The notes beneath the pieces are model-generated. The model did no database searches. It saw nothing but the letters and a program-made list of their open reading frames with translations, and was not told where the DNA came from. A program made the position numbers and the translations under genes. From DASPPM01 sp052143835 (GTDB taxonomy: Bacteria; Pseudomonadota; Alphaproteobacteria; JACZXZ01), in assembly GCA_052143835.1 (NCBI GenBank), contig JBKQRV010000142.1, positions 1-64,000 of the forward strand: a stretch of 64,000 nucleotides of DNA. Reading direction: 5' to 3'. Positions 55,059 to 63,651 of the stretch are shown piece after piece (positions within the stretch are counted from its first letter, which is position 1; every line of letters begins with the position of its first letter).

Positions 55059-55919
55059 CTACACCGGATACTTGGCGAGGTGTGCGAGCAGCAGGCCGTT
55101 GACCCGGTCCGGAGCCTGGTCGGCGGCAAAATGACCGATGTCCGAGAGGATTTCGAACTGGTAGGGGCCGGATACGAACTCGCCCGTACCCTCCGCCGCC
55201 GCGCGCCCGACGGTGTCGTCGGCGTCCCCCCAGATGTAGAGGACCGGAACGCCGATCACGCCGAGCGGCGCGCGGATGGCACCGCGCGCGCGGTACCACG
55301 CAAGCGCCGCTTCCATCGCCGCTTCGTTGCCGAGCACAGAGAGGTATTGCTCGATCGCGACAGCCGGAACGCCGGACTTGCCCAGCCGCTCACGCAAGCG
55401 CCGCGCACCGTCGGCCAACAGAAGCGGCCCCGCATCGGGCTCGAGAAAGGCCTTATGATGGCGCGAGCGCCGCGCCTGCTCGCCGTCCGGCATCCGCAGC
55501 GCGCGATTGAACGCGTTGGGATGCGGGCGCGACAAGACGGTAAGGGAGGCGACGCGGTCCGGATAACGGTCCGCTATTCCCCACGCGATGCTGGCGCCCC
55601 AGTCATGGCCGACGAGGTGAAAGCGGGATTTGGCGTGACCGCACGCGGCCACCAAGTCGATCGCATCGGCAACCAGCCGGTCGAAGCGGTAGTTGGCGGT
55701 GTCGGCCGCGTCCGGCCGCGCGCCCGGAGAATAGCCGCGCTGGCTCGGCGCCACCGCGCGGTATCCCGCCGCCGCCAAGGCGGGGAGCTGCGCGCGCCAC
55801 ATGTGGAATGATTCCGCAAAGCCGTGGAGCAGCAACACGAGGGGCCCATTTGCCGACCCATCGACAAAGGCATCAAAGACGAGACCCGGCCCGGTCTCGA
55901 TTTTGAGCAGCTCGGCCAT
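55059..55919 (-). CDS. Alpha/beta hydrolase, epoxide-hydrolase-like
   Basis: 286 residues. Oxyanion HGF (LLLHGFAESFHMWR) and nucleophile Asp in LVGHDWGASIAWGIA, the GHDWG elbow of soluble epoxide hydrolases and haloacetate dehalogenases; acid in YIWGDADDTV and base His in DIGHFAADQAP. ATG 55919 behind gggggg. Convergent with the MFS gene (39-base gap). Substrate unknown. Confidence 0.87.
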   Translation of the reverse strand: MAELLKIETGPGLVFDAFVDGSANGPLVLLLHGFAESFHMWRAQLPALAAAGYRAVAPSQRGYSPGARPDAADTANYRFDRLVADAIDLVAACGHAKSRFHLVGHDWGASIAWGIADRYPDRVASLTVLSRPHPNAFNRALRMPDGEQARRSRHHKAFLEPDAGPLLLADGARRLRERLGKSGVPAVAIEQYLSVLGNEAAMEAALAWYRARGAIRAPLGVIGVPVLYIWGDADDTVGRAAAEGTGEFVSGPYQFEILSDIGHFAADQAPDRVNGLLLAHLAKYPV

Positions 55920-56099
55920 AGCGTGCCCCCCAATCTGCCCGTTGTCCGCGGATCGCAGGAAATCGATGGCGTCGGCAGGCAACCGCCGTCGCGCCAACTC
56001 TAGCAGCGTTTCTCCCGCTGTCTTATGCCCCCTGGCGCACGACGCCCCGCAATGCCACACTGCGCCTCATCTGGGGAGCCCCCTGACAGCAGCCGGTCC

Positions 56100-57269
56100 A
56101 TGAAAAAGGAAACCATCGTCACCACCGCGGGCCGTCGGCCGAAGGAGAACTTCGGCATCGTCAATCCGCCCGTCTATCGCGCCTCGACCGTGCTCTTTTC
56201 CTCGATGGCCGCGCACGACGAGGCGCGCAAGCATCTACTCGAGGGAGTCACTTACGGCCGCATGGGCACGCCGACGACGTGGGCCTTCGAGGAAGCGGTC
56301 GCCGCACTCGAGGGCGGCTTTCGCACGGTCTCCCTCGCGTCCGGCTTGAACGCGCTGACCACCGCCGTGCTCGCGTTCGTCAAGAGCGGCGACCACATCC
56401 TGGTGAGCGACAGCGTCTACGGCCCCTTGCGCAAATTCTGCGACGAGTTTCTCACGCGCTTCGGCGTCGAGACCACCTATTTCGATCCGCTGATCGGCGG
56501 CGCGATCGCAACGCTCATGCGCAAGAGCACGCGCCTCGTTTGCACCGAATCGCCCGGCTCGCTCACCTTCGAGGTGCAGGACATCCCGGCGATCGCGCTT
56601 GCGGCGCACGCCAAGGGCGCCCTCGTCATGACCGACAACACCTGGAGTGCTGGGCTCTATTTCCAGCCCTTCGCCCACGGCGTCGACATCTCCGTGCAGG
56701 CGGCGACCAAATATATCGTGGGACACTCGGATGCCATGCTGGGCGCGATCACGCTCGCGAGCGAGGAGCATTGGCAGTCGGTCAAGACGACCGCGGTCAA
56801 GCTCGGCCTTTGCGCCGGGCCCGATGACTGTTACCTGGGCCAGCGCGGCATCCGCACGCTCGCGGTGCGCCTCGCACGCCACCAGGAGAATGGGCTCAAG
56901 CTCGCGCGCTGGCTCCAGGGCAGGCCCGAGGTCACGCGCGTCGTGCATCCGGCATTGCCGCAGGACCCCGGCTACCGGCTGTGGAAACGGGATTTCACTG
57001 GCGCCTCGGGGCTCTTCGGCGTGATGTTGCGGCCGTTCCGCAAAGAGGCCGTCGATGCTTTGATCGACGCGCTCGAGCTCTTCGGCCTCGGCTACAGCTG
57101 GGGCGGCTACGAGAGCCTGATCGTGCCGGCCAAGCCTGAGGGCGCGCGCAGCGCCGTGCCCTGGCAGGCGTCAGGCCCCTACTTGCGGCTGCACGCCGGC
57201 CTCGAGGATTCCGCCGACCAGATCGCCGATCTCGAGCGCGGCTTCGCGGCCCTGCACAAGGCGGCATAG
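56100..57269 (+). CDS. metC: Cystathionine beta-lyase
   Basis: 389 residues of the Cys/Met-metabolism PLP family. PLP Lys in VQAATKYIVGHSDAMLG; substrate residues in PVYRASTVLF and YGRMGTPTT; SWGGYESLIVPA near the end. SWGG-Y-SL is seen in MetC-type lyases, which cleave cystathionine to homocysteine, pyruvate and ammonia. ATG 56100 (MKKETIV). No riboswitch is recognised upstream. Followed four bases later by hisI. Confidence 0.9.
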   Translation: MKKETIVTTAGRRPKENFGIVNPPVYRASTVLFSSMAAHDEARKHLLEGVTYGRMGTPTTWAFEEAVAALEGGFRTVSLASGLNALTTAVLAFVKSGDHILVSDSVYGPLRKFCDEFLTRFGVETTYFDPLIGGAIATLMRKSTRLVCTESPGSLTFEVQDIPAIALAAHAKGALVMTDNTWSAGLYFQPFAHGVDISVQAATKYIVGHSDAMLGAITLASEEHWQSVKTTAVKLGLCAGPDDCYLGQRGIRTLAVRLARHQENGLKLARWLQGRPEVTRVVHPALPQDPGYRLWKRDFTGASGLFGVMLRPFRKEAVDALIDALELFGLGYSWGGYESLIVPAKPEGARSAVPWQASGPYLRLHAGLEDSADQIADLERGFAALHKAA

Positions 57270-57273
57270 GGCG

Positions 57274-57705
57274 ATGGGCAGCGTCATGGCCGAGGAGCGC
57301 AAGGTTGCGGGCAGAAAGGCGATCGACGAGGTGCTTGCAGCACTTGCCTTCGATCAAGACGGCCTGATCGGCGCTATCGCCCAGCAGTTCGACACCGGCG
57401 AGGTGCTCATGTTCGCTTGGATGGACCGCGCCGCGGTCGCCGAGACCCTCAGCACCGGCCGGGTGTGCTACTGGTCGCGCTCGCGCCGCGCGCCTTGGCG
57501 CAAGGGCGAGCGCTCGGGCCAGGAGCAGCGCCTCGTCGAGCTGCGCTTCGATTGCGATCAGGACGCGCTTCTATTGCAGGTCGACCAGAAGGGGGTCGCC
57601 TGCCATACCGGCCGGCGGAGCTGCTTCTTCACCGCCTTCCGCGGCGGCAGGCTCGAGACCATCGCCGAAGTCATCGTCGACCCCGAGACGCTCTACGGCG
57701 AGTGA
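57274..57705 (+). CDS. hisI: Phosphoribosyl-AMP cyclohydrolase
   Basis: 143 residues (139 if begun at 57286). Opens the adenine ring of phosphoribosyl-AMP in histidine synthesis. Zinc and magnesium ligands in FDCDQDALLLQVDQKGVACHTG and RRSCFF; start of the fold in LIGAIAQQFDTGEVLMFAWMD. Single-domain form without HisE. Other his genes are not in view, so it is detached from the main his operon and possibly co-transcribed with metC. Confidence 0.93.
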   Translation: MGSVMAEERKVAGRKAIDEVLAALAFDQDGLIGAIAQQFDTGEVLMFAWMDRAAVAETLSTGRVCYWSRSRRAPWRKGERSGQEQRLVELRFDCDQDALLLQVDQKGVACHTGRRSCFFTAFRGGRLETIAEVIVDPETLYGE

Positions 57706-57817
57706 GCCTGTTCGCGCTGACGCTGCCCGCCCTTGTCGCAAATCGGCGGAATCGCTACCCTGGCCGGATCATGCCCTGCTCAAGCGCGCCCTCAAGCGAG
57801 GGCGGGAGGAGATTGCG

Positions 57818-58462
57818 ATGCCAGCCGACGCTTGCCATCCCGCAGCACCGCACAAGAAGCTCCGCATCCCGGATTGGTACGTCTCCGGCCTCATGCTCGA
57901 CCGCGCGCTCGACGCCATCCTGCGGCGGGTGAAGAAGCTCGACCGCAGCCACGATGTTCCCTATCTCGCGGGCTACAGCGTCGACGGCAAGACGATCTTC
58001 ATCGATCGCCACCTGCCGAGGACGTTCAAGTTCCGCGGCCGGGAGATCGCCGTCGACCGCTACCTCATTCTGCACGAGGAGGTCGAGAAGACGCTCATCG
58101 ACCAGCTCGGCCTGCATTATCTGCACGCGCATCAGATCGCCACGCGCGCGGAGCAGGCCGCGGTGCGCGCGGATCGCATCGAGTGGCGCGATTACGACCG
58201 CTTCATGCAGAGATACGTGAAACGGATCGGCGACGAGCGGCTCACCAAGGTGCCCGACGACCTCGATCTCAAGCCGTACCGGGACGAGCACGACTTCGAT
58301 CTCATCAAGCGCATGATCACCGCACTCGACGGCAGGCGGCTGCCGCGCGCGCTCGCCGCTCGCAAGCTGCGGCCGCTCCTCGAGGAGGCGGCGAAGACGC
58401 TCGCGACCAAGCGCCGCAAGCGCCCCGAGCACAAGAGGAAGCAGCTAAAAAGTGCCGCGTGA
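57818..58462 (+). CDS. Conserved hypothetical protein with HEEVEK...HYLHAHQ motif
   Basis: 214 residues, gggaggag before ATG 57818. GKTIFIDRHLPRTFKFRGRE, then LILHEEVEKTLIDQLGLHYLHAHQIATRAE: spaced His and Glu residues on helices suggest a metal site of the zinc-peptidase-like kind, though no canonical HExxH is present. A lysine/arginine-rich tail (TKRRKRPEHKRKQLK) could touch nucleic acid. Similar proteins seem common in Hyphomicrobiales; function unknown to me. Confidence 0.75.
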   Translation: MPADACHPAAPHKKLRIPDWYVSGLMLDRALDAILRRVKKLDRSHDVPYLAGYSVDGKTIFIDRHLPRTFKFRGREIAVDRYLILHEEVEKTLIDQLGLHYLHAHQIATRAEQAAVRADRIEWRDYDRFMQRYVKRIGDERLTKVPDDLDLKPYRDEHDFDLIKRMITALDGRRLPRALAARKLRPLLEEAAKTLATKRRKRPEHKRKQLKSAA

Positions 58463-58486
58463 GCGCGGCCCGCGCGACACGGGCGC

Positions 58487-59476
58487 CTAACCGAGCACCT
58501 CCTGGTTGATCACGTTCTCGCGGATCGGCTGACCGTCGATCTCGCTCAAGACGTTGCGCACTGCGGCGAGCGCCATGCGGGCGACCGCCTCGACCGTGAC
58601 GCCGGCCATGTGCGGCGCGGTGACGACGTTCGGAAGCTTGAGCAGCGGGTTGTCGGTCGGCGCCGGCTCGAGCGCGAAGACGTCGAGCCCCGCGCCGGCG
58701 AGCCGGCCCTCGCTGAGGGCGGCATGGAGTGCCGTCTCCTCGATGATGCCGCCGCGCGCGGTATTGACGAGGTAGGCGGTCGGCTTCATGCGTCGCAGCC
58801 TTGCGTCATCGAACATGGCGAGCGTCTCCGGCGTCTTCGGGCAATGGAGGGTGACGAAGTCGGCCTCCGCTACGGCCGCGTCGAGATCCCTTGCCGGCTC
58901 GCATCCCGCCGCGCGCACGCTCTCCGCCGGCACATATGGGTCGTAGACGAGGACCCGCATCTCCATGGCGAGGCAGCGTTTGGCCGTGCGCGTGCCGATG
59001 CGCCCGAAGCCCACGATGAGCGCGGTCTTGCCGAGAAGATCGACGGGCTTGACCTTGAGCCGCTCGGGCCAGCGCCCCTCCTTGACCATCGCGTCGAAGT
59101 GCGCACCCCGCCGCGCCAAGGTCATCATGAAGAAGATCGCCTGCTCCGCCACCGAGGGCGAATTGGCGATGCCGACGACCATCAGCGGAATCCGCCTTTT
59201 GGTCAGCGCCGGCACGTCCACCGAGTCGTAGCCGACGCCGATGCGCGCCACGACCTGGAGCCGCGGCGCCTCGGCAAGCTCCGCCTCGCCGAAACGCATC
59301 GGCCCGATAATGACGCCGTCGACTCCGCCCTCCGCCCGTATGCGCAGGACGAAGTCCGGAGGCTTGATGAGATGGGAAAAGGATGTGGCCTCGATGTCGT
59401 CGCGCGCCGCGAGCACGTCCCAGCCGGCCTTGCCCATGCTATCTGCGATCAAGAGCTTCTTCTTGTTGGTCGTCAT
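58487..59476 (-). CDS. D-isomer-specific 2-hydroxyacid dehydrogenase
   Basis: 329 residues. NAD-binding VGFGRIGTRTAKRCLAMEM, catalytic Arg in LVNTARGGIIEE, Glu in DVFALEPAP and His in VVTAPHMAGVT. Close to phosphoglycerate dehydrogenase/hydroxypyruvate reductase-like enzymes without a regulatory domain. Oxidises or reduces a 2-hydroxy/2-oxo acid pair; the true substrate is open. ATG 59476 behind gggggaaaagg. Divergent from the hydrolase gene, with a structured gap between. Confidence 0.87.
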   Translation of the reverse strand: MTTNKKKLLIADSMGKAGWDVLAARDDIEATSFSHLIKPPDFVLRIRAEGGVDGVIIGPMRFGEAELAEAPRLQVVARIGVGYDSVDVPALTKRRIPLMVVGIANSPSVAEQAIFFMMTLARRGAHFDAMVKEGRWPERLKVKPVDLLGKTALIVGFGRIGTRTAKRCLAMEMRVLVYDPYVPAESVRAAGCEPARDLDAAVAEADFVTLHCPKTPETLAMFDDARLRRMKPTAYLVNTARGGIIEETALHAALSEGRLAGAGLDVFALEPAPTDNPLLKLPNVVTAPHMAGVTVEAVARMALAAVRNVLSEIDGQPIRENVINQEVLG

Positions 59477-59494
59477 GCCTTTTCCCCCTCATAG

Positions 59495-59615
59495 CGCGCG
59501 CCCAGTACCCGCCATCGCCGAAAGCTGAGTCTTGAAAACAGCGATTTGCGCAGCGATGGCGGGTACATAGCTTATGACCGATGTACCGACTTTCTGCGAA
59601 AGTCGGTACTGGGCG
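59495..59615. repeat. Structured intergenic element with three interlocking stems
   Basis: Outer stem cgcccagtacc (59499-59509) / ggtactgggcg (59605-59615). Second stem gtacccgccatcgc (59505-59518) / gcgatggcgggtac (59553-59566), perfect over 14 bp. Third stem accgacttt-ctgcg-aaagtcggt (59585-59607), perfect over 9 bp. The stems share end bases, so they can form a three-way junction or switch between folds. No known RNA family is recognised. Confidence 0.7.
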
Positions 59616-59694
59616 ATTGACCGGACCGCCGCCGCCGAGCAGAATCCCAGCAACACCGGGAACGGGATTGTCGCACAGAGGGAGGACCGACGCG

Positions 59695-60492
59695 ATGCTG
59701 CTCATGCACCAGGGACGCCGCCTTTATTACGACCTCATGGGGCCGGAGAAGGGCCCGGTCGTCTGCTTCACGCATTCGCTATCCTCCGACAGCGGCATGT
59801 GGGCGGAGCAGGTGCCCCTCCTGCTCGGCGCCGGATACCGCGTGCTGCGCCTCGACATGCGCGGGCACGGCGGCAGCGACCCCGTGCCGGGCGATTACAC
59901 CATGGCGGCCCTCGCCGCCGACGTGGCGGCAGCCCTCGAGGCGCTCGCGATCAAGCAGGTGCACTTCATCGGCCTCTCGATCGGCGGCATGATCGGCCAG
60001 GCCTTCGCGATCGCCTACGGCGCCAAGCTCAAGTCGCTCATGCTGTGCGACACGCTTCCCGCGACGCTGCCGGACGCCAAGGTGGGGTGGGCGCCGCGCA
60101 TCGCCGCGGTCAAGGGAGCGAACTCGCTCGCCCCGACTGCCGCGGCCACCATGGAACGCTGGTTCACGGATGCCTTCAAGGGGCGCAATCCCGCGCGCTG
60201 GAAGGAGGTCCACGACACCGTCGCGGCCAGCACGCCCGTGGGCTACCTCGGCTGTGCCGCCGCCATCCTCAACTTCGATTTCACCTCGAAGCTGCCCTCG
60301 CTCAAGGTGCCGACACTCGTGGTGTGCGGCGCCGGAGACCCGGGCACGCCGCCGGCCGAGAACAAGCGCATTGCCTCGCTCATCCCCGGGGGGCGCTACG
60401 AGGAGATCGCAGACGCGCGTCACTTCTGCAACGTCGAGCAGCCCGAGGTCTTCAACCGCATCATGATGGGCTGGCTCAAGGCGCAACGGTGA
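59695..60492 (+). CDS. Alpha/beta hydrolase, 3-oxoadipate enol-lactonase-like
   Basis: 265 residues. Nucleophile Ser in FIGLSIGGMIGQ, Asp in VCGAGDPGTPP, His in ADARHFCNVEQP. GLSIGGMIGQ and LRLDMRGHGGSD are typical of PcaD, which opens the enol-lactone in the beta-ketoadipate pathway. No other pca gene is in view, so it may act on a different ester or lactone. ATG 59695, ggagg upstream. Confidence 0.83.
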   Translation: MLLMHQGRRLYYDLMGPEKGPVVCFTHSLSSDSGMWAEQVPLLLGAGYRVLRLDMRGHGGSDPVPGDYTMAALAADVAAALEALAIKQVHFIGLSIGGMIGQAFAIAYGAKLKSLMLCDTLPATLPDAKVGWAPRIAAVKGANSLAPTAAATMERWFTDAFKGRNPARWKEVHDTVAASTPVGYLGCAAAILNFDFTSKLPSLKVPTLVVCGAGDPGTPPAENKRIASLIPGGRYEEIADARHFCNVEQPEVFNRIMMGWLKAQR

Positions 60493-60576
60493 GCTGCCCG
60501 CAACCCGATGCTTCCTCGTGCTACTTGATCGACGAGCCGCCCTACGGCCGATCGGCGGATCGTGGGGCATAAGCGC

Positions 60577-61854
60577 ATGCCAAGCGATGTCGCAGCCCGG
60601 GCCCTGGCGGTCTTTCCCGCGGGGGTCTCGAACGGTGAGTTCGGCCTGCCCGAGGAGGCCATCGTCGCCATCGCGCGCGGGAACGGTGCCCGGCTGTGGG
60701 ACCATGAGGGGCGCGAATATCTCGACTTCTCGATGGGCTGGGGCTCGGCGCTCGTCGGCCACGCCTGCCCGGAGGTCGTCGCAGCCGTCGTTCGCCAGGC
60801 GCCGCTCGGCTCGAATTTCGCCTATCTGAACGGCGAGGTCTTAGCACTCGCGGAAGAGATACGGCGCGTGAGCCCGGCGGCCGAGCGCCTGCGCTTCTGC
60901 GCCTCGGGCACCGAGGCAAACATGTATTGCCAGCGCCTGGCCCGCGCTTTCACGGGGAAGCCGAAGATCCTCAAGTTCGAGGGCGCCTATCACGGCGCCA
61001 ACGAGGCCGGCGTCACCAGCCTCTTCCCCAAGGAGATGCTCGAGTTTCCGCGGCCCGAGCACACCAGCGCCGGCACGCCGTCCGTCGATCGCGAGCTCCT
61101 GGTTGCCCCCTACAACGATCTCGAGCACACCTCGGCCATCGTCCAAACCCACCGCGAGGAGCTCGCCGGCGTGATCATGGAGCCCTTGCAGCGTTGCACC
61201 CCGCCGGAGCCAGGCTTTCTCGAAGGCGTGAGACGGCTCACGACGGAGAACGGCGTGCTCCTGATCTTCGACGAGGTCGTCACCGGATTCCGCCTCGCCT
61301 ATGGCGGCGCCCAGGAGTACTACGGCGTCGTTCCCGATCTCGTCGCCTACGGCAAGGCGCTCGGCGGCGGTTACCCGATCGGCGCCTTCGGCGGCCGGCG
61401 GGACATCATGGAGCTGGTGAACGAGCATCGCATCGGCACGGACAAGTATGTCTGGATGGCGTCCACGCTCGGCGGCAATCCCATTTCCGCCGCGGCGGCG
61501 AATGCGGCGCTCACGGTGCTGCGCCGACCCGGCACCTACGAGCGGCTGCACGCGCTCGGGCGATCGTTCCGCGACGCGCTGCGCACCGTGCTGCGCGAGC
61601 GCCAAGTCATTGCCCAGGTCATCGGCGACGGCCCGCTTGCACAGGTCGTTTTCACGGACGCGCCGGTCAAGGACTACCGCTCGCTCAACCGCGGCGACAG
61701 GGCGCGCGCGCGCCGGCTGATGCTCGGATTGTTCTCCCGCGGAGTGTTCATCAATCCGATGGGGACGAAGCTCTACCTCTCGCTCGCGCACGACGAAGGC
61801 ATATGCCACGCCTTCTGCGAGCGCTTCAACGACGCGCTCGGCGAGATGCGATAG
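60577..61854 (+). CDS. Class III aminotransferase, GSA-aminomutase-like
   Basis: 425 residues (430 from GTG 60562). PLP Lys in VAYGKALGGGYPIGAFGG; cofactor loop CASGTEANMYCQRLARAFTG; LIFDEVVTGFRLAYGG. This subgroup resembles glutamate-1-semialdehyde 2,1-aminomutase but commonly serves as omega-amino-acid aminotransferase in catabolic clusters. The setting (hydrolase before, M20 hydrolase and peptide-type binding protein after) favours a catabolic role over tetrapyrrole synthesis. Confidence 0.85.
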   Translation: MPSDVAARALAVFPAGVSNGEFGLPEEAIVAIARGNGARLWDHEGREYLDFSMGWGSALVGHACPEVVAAVVRQAPLGSNFAYLNGEVLALAEEIRRVSPAAERLRFCASGTEANMYCQRLARAFTGKPKILKFEGAYHGANEAGVTSLFPKEMLEFPRPEHTSAGTPSVDRELLVAPYNDLEHTSAIVQTHREELAGVIMEPLQRCTPPEPGFLEGVRRLTTENGVLLIFDEVVTGFRLAYGGAQEYYGVVPDLVAYGKALGGGYPIGAFGGRRDIMELVNEHRIGTDKYVWMASTLGGNPISAAAANAALTVLRRPGTYERLHALGRSFRDALRTVLRERQVIAQVIGDGPLAQVVFTDAPVKDYRSLNRGDRARARRLMLGLFSRGVFINPMGTKLYLSLAHDEGICHAFCERFNDALGEMR

Positions 61855-62180
61855 CTGGACCGTCTTTGCGCGAGATCGCGCGCTATCGGCTCGAAATTCT
61901 CCACTGCCCGACATTGCCGAGAAAAACAGCCGGAAGTTGAATAGACGGCGCAAAGATTGGCATCGACAGAATCGATTTGAACGACGGCAATCGCTCCACC
62001 GATAATCGACTGAACGAGAGCAAATCGGGAAATCGAGCCGCCTCGACACATGACGCACCGCAGACCCCAGCTTTTATCGCCCCGCGCTTGGACGAGCGGG
62101 AACGGTGCAAGAGCACCATTGCCTGGCCGCAGCCTTCCATTGAGCCATCATTCCCGTTTCCGCCGATTCCGGGGTCTTGC
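61855..62180. other. 326-base region before the M20 hydrolase
   Basis: Less G+C-rich than its surroundings. A hairpin-prone gcgcgagatcgcgcgc lies at 61868-61883, just after the aminotransferase stop, and may help end that transcript. The M20 frame stays open across this region, but only from a TTG with no ribosome binding site, so I leave it non-coding. Confidence 0.4.
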
Positions 62181-63575
62181 GTGACCGCGGCCTTGAGAGC
62201 AGCCCTCCGGCTCGCGGGCGAAAGCCGCGAGCGGAGCATCGAGGCCCTGCGTGCTTTGGTGAGAATCCCCAGTCCGACGGGCGAGGAAGGCGAGGCGCAA
62301 GCCCACATCCGGCACCTCCTCACTGAGGCCGGTGCAGAGACGATCGCGGCCGAGCCCGACATCGAGGCCCTCTTCGCGCGATTTCCCCTGGTTGCCCAAT
62401 ATCCGACGCACTGGCAGCACGATCTCATCCTGCCCTACGAGAGACTGCCGAGCTATGCAGCACTCCGCGATAGCGGATTGGAGCCCGTGCTCAACTATCG
62501 GGGGCGGCCGAACGTGGTCGGCTGCTTCCGCGGAAGCGGCGGCGGGCGCTCGCTCATCTTGAACGGCCATATCGACACGGTCACCGTCGAGCCCCTCAGC
62601 GAATGGACGCGCGAGCCCTACGGGGCCCAGCTCGAGCACGGGCGCATCTATGGCCGCGGCACTTCCGACATGAAGGGCGGCCTCATGGCCAGCCTCATGG
62701 CGCTTGCCTATCTCAAGGCCGCGGGTGCCGAGCTCCGCGGCGACGTGATGCTGCAGAGCGTCGTCAACGAGGAGCATGCCGGCAATGGCACGCTCGACCT
62801 TGTGCGCCGGGGCTTCAGAGCGGACGCGGCGATCGTGCTCGAGCCCACCAATAACAAGGTCGCAGTCAGCCACTATGGCGGGCTATATTGGCAAGTCACG
62901 GTGCCGGGCCGACCGCGCGCACCCGGCGCGCGCTGGGAGGCCGGCACGCAGCAGGGCGTGAGTGCCATCGAGAAGCTGCCCCCCGTCATCGAGGCTCTGA
63001 TCGCGCTCGAGCGACAGCATAACGCGCGGCCCGAAGCGGCACTCGAGCCCGGCCAGGCGCCCTTCTCGCTCGTGATCGGCAAGGTCGCGGGCGGCCATTA
63101 CGAGACGGTGACGGCGAGCGAGGTGGTGCTGCGCGGCGGCGCCTATTTCTCGCCGCAGGTCGGCGACGTGCACGAGGTCATGGCCGGTTTTCGCAACTGC
63201 GTCGCCGCCGCGGGTGCCAGCGACCCGTTCCTCAAGGACCATCCCGCCCGGCTCGAGTTCCTGCACCACGACGACAGCACGCGGCAGAGCCCGCAAATAC
63301 CGATCGCTGCGGCGATGGCCGGGCTCCTCGCCGAGCGCGGCGGCGAGCGCGCGATCCGCCCCGGGCCTTTCGCCTGCGACATGCGCCATCTCGTCAACCA
63401 AGGCGGCATTCCCGCGATCGTTTTCGGTCCGGGAAGCGTCGCCGAGATCCACAAGCCGAACGAGTCGATCGCGGTCGAGGAATATCTCGACTGCATCGGC
63501 CATCTCATCGAGTTCATTTGGACTTGGTGCAACGGAGAGCCGGAGGGAGTTCCCGCCGGGACCTCAGGGAACTAG
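62181..63575 (+). CDS. M20 family metallohydrolase (ArgE/DapE-like)
   Basis: 464 residues from GTG 62181 with gggg six bases before; an extension to TTG 61977 would add 68 unstructured residues. Metal ligands: His/Asp in LILNGHIDTVTVEP, Asp in YGRGTSDMKGG, Glu pair in VVNEEHAGNGT, Glu in VLEPTNN, and a late His in AEIHKPNESI. Removes acyl groups from amino acids or cleaves dipeptides; large-size members act in amino-acid or opine catabolism. Probably one unit with the binding protein that follows. Confidence 0.85.
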   Translation: MTAALRAALRLAGESRERSIEALRALVRIPSPTGEEGEAQAHIRHLLTEAGAETIAAEPDIEALFARFPLVAQYPTHWQHDLILPYERLPSYAALRDSGLEPVLNYRGRPNVVGCFRGSGGGRSLILNGHIDTVTVEPLSEWTREPYGAQLEHGRIYGRGTSDMKGGLMASLMALAYLKAAGAELRGDVMLQSVVNEEHAGNGTLDLVRRGFRADAAIVLEPTNNKVAVSHYGGLYWQVTVPGRPRAPGARWEAGTQQGVSAIEKLPPVIEALIALERQHNARPEAALEPGQAPFSLVIGKVAGGHYETVTASEVVLRGGAYFSPQVGDVHEVMAGFRNCVAAAGASDPFLKDHPARLEFLHHDDSTRQSPQIPIAAAMAGLLAERGGERAIRPGPFACDMRHLVNQGGIPAIVFGPGSVAEIHKPNESIAVEEYLDCIGHLIEFIWTWCNGEPEGVPAGTSGN

Positions 63576-63651
63576 ACCGGAAATCGTCGGGGGCGTCCAG
63601 CCGTTCCACAAGAGAGCCCGCATCCGGTCGCGCGAACAGGGAGATGAACCA

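Noticed and set aside
55920..56099. Possible SAM-sensing riboswitch ahead of metC
   Set aside because: No conserved core or pseudoknot pattern of SAM riboswitch classes could be recognised.
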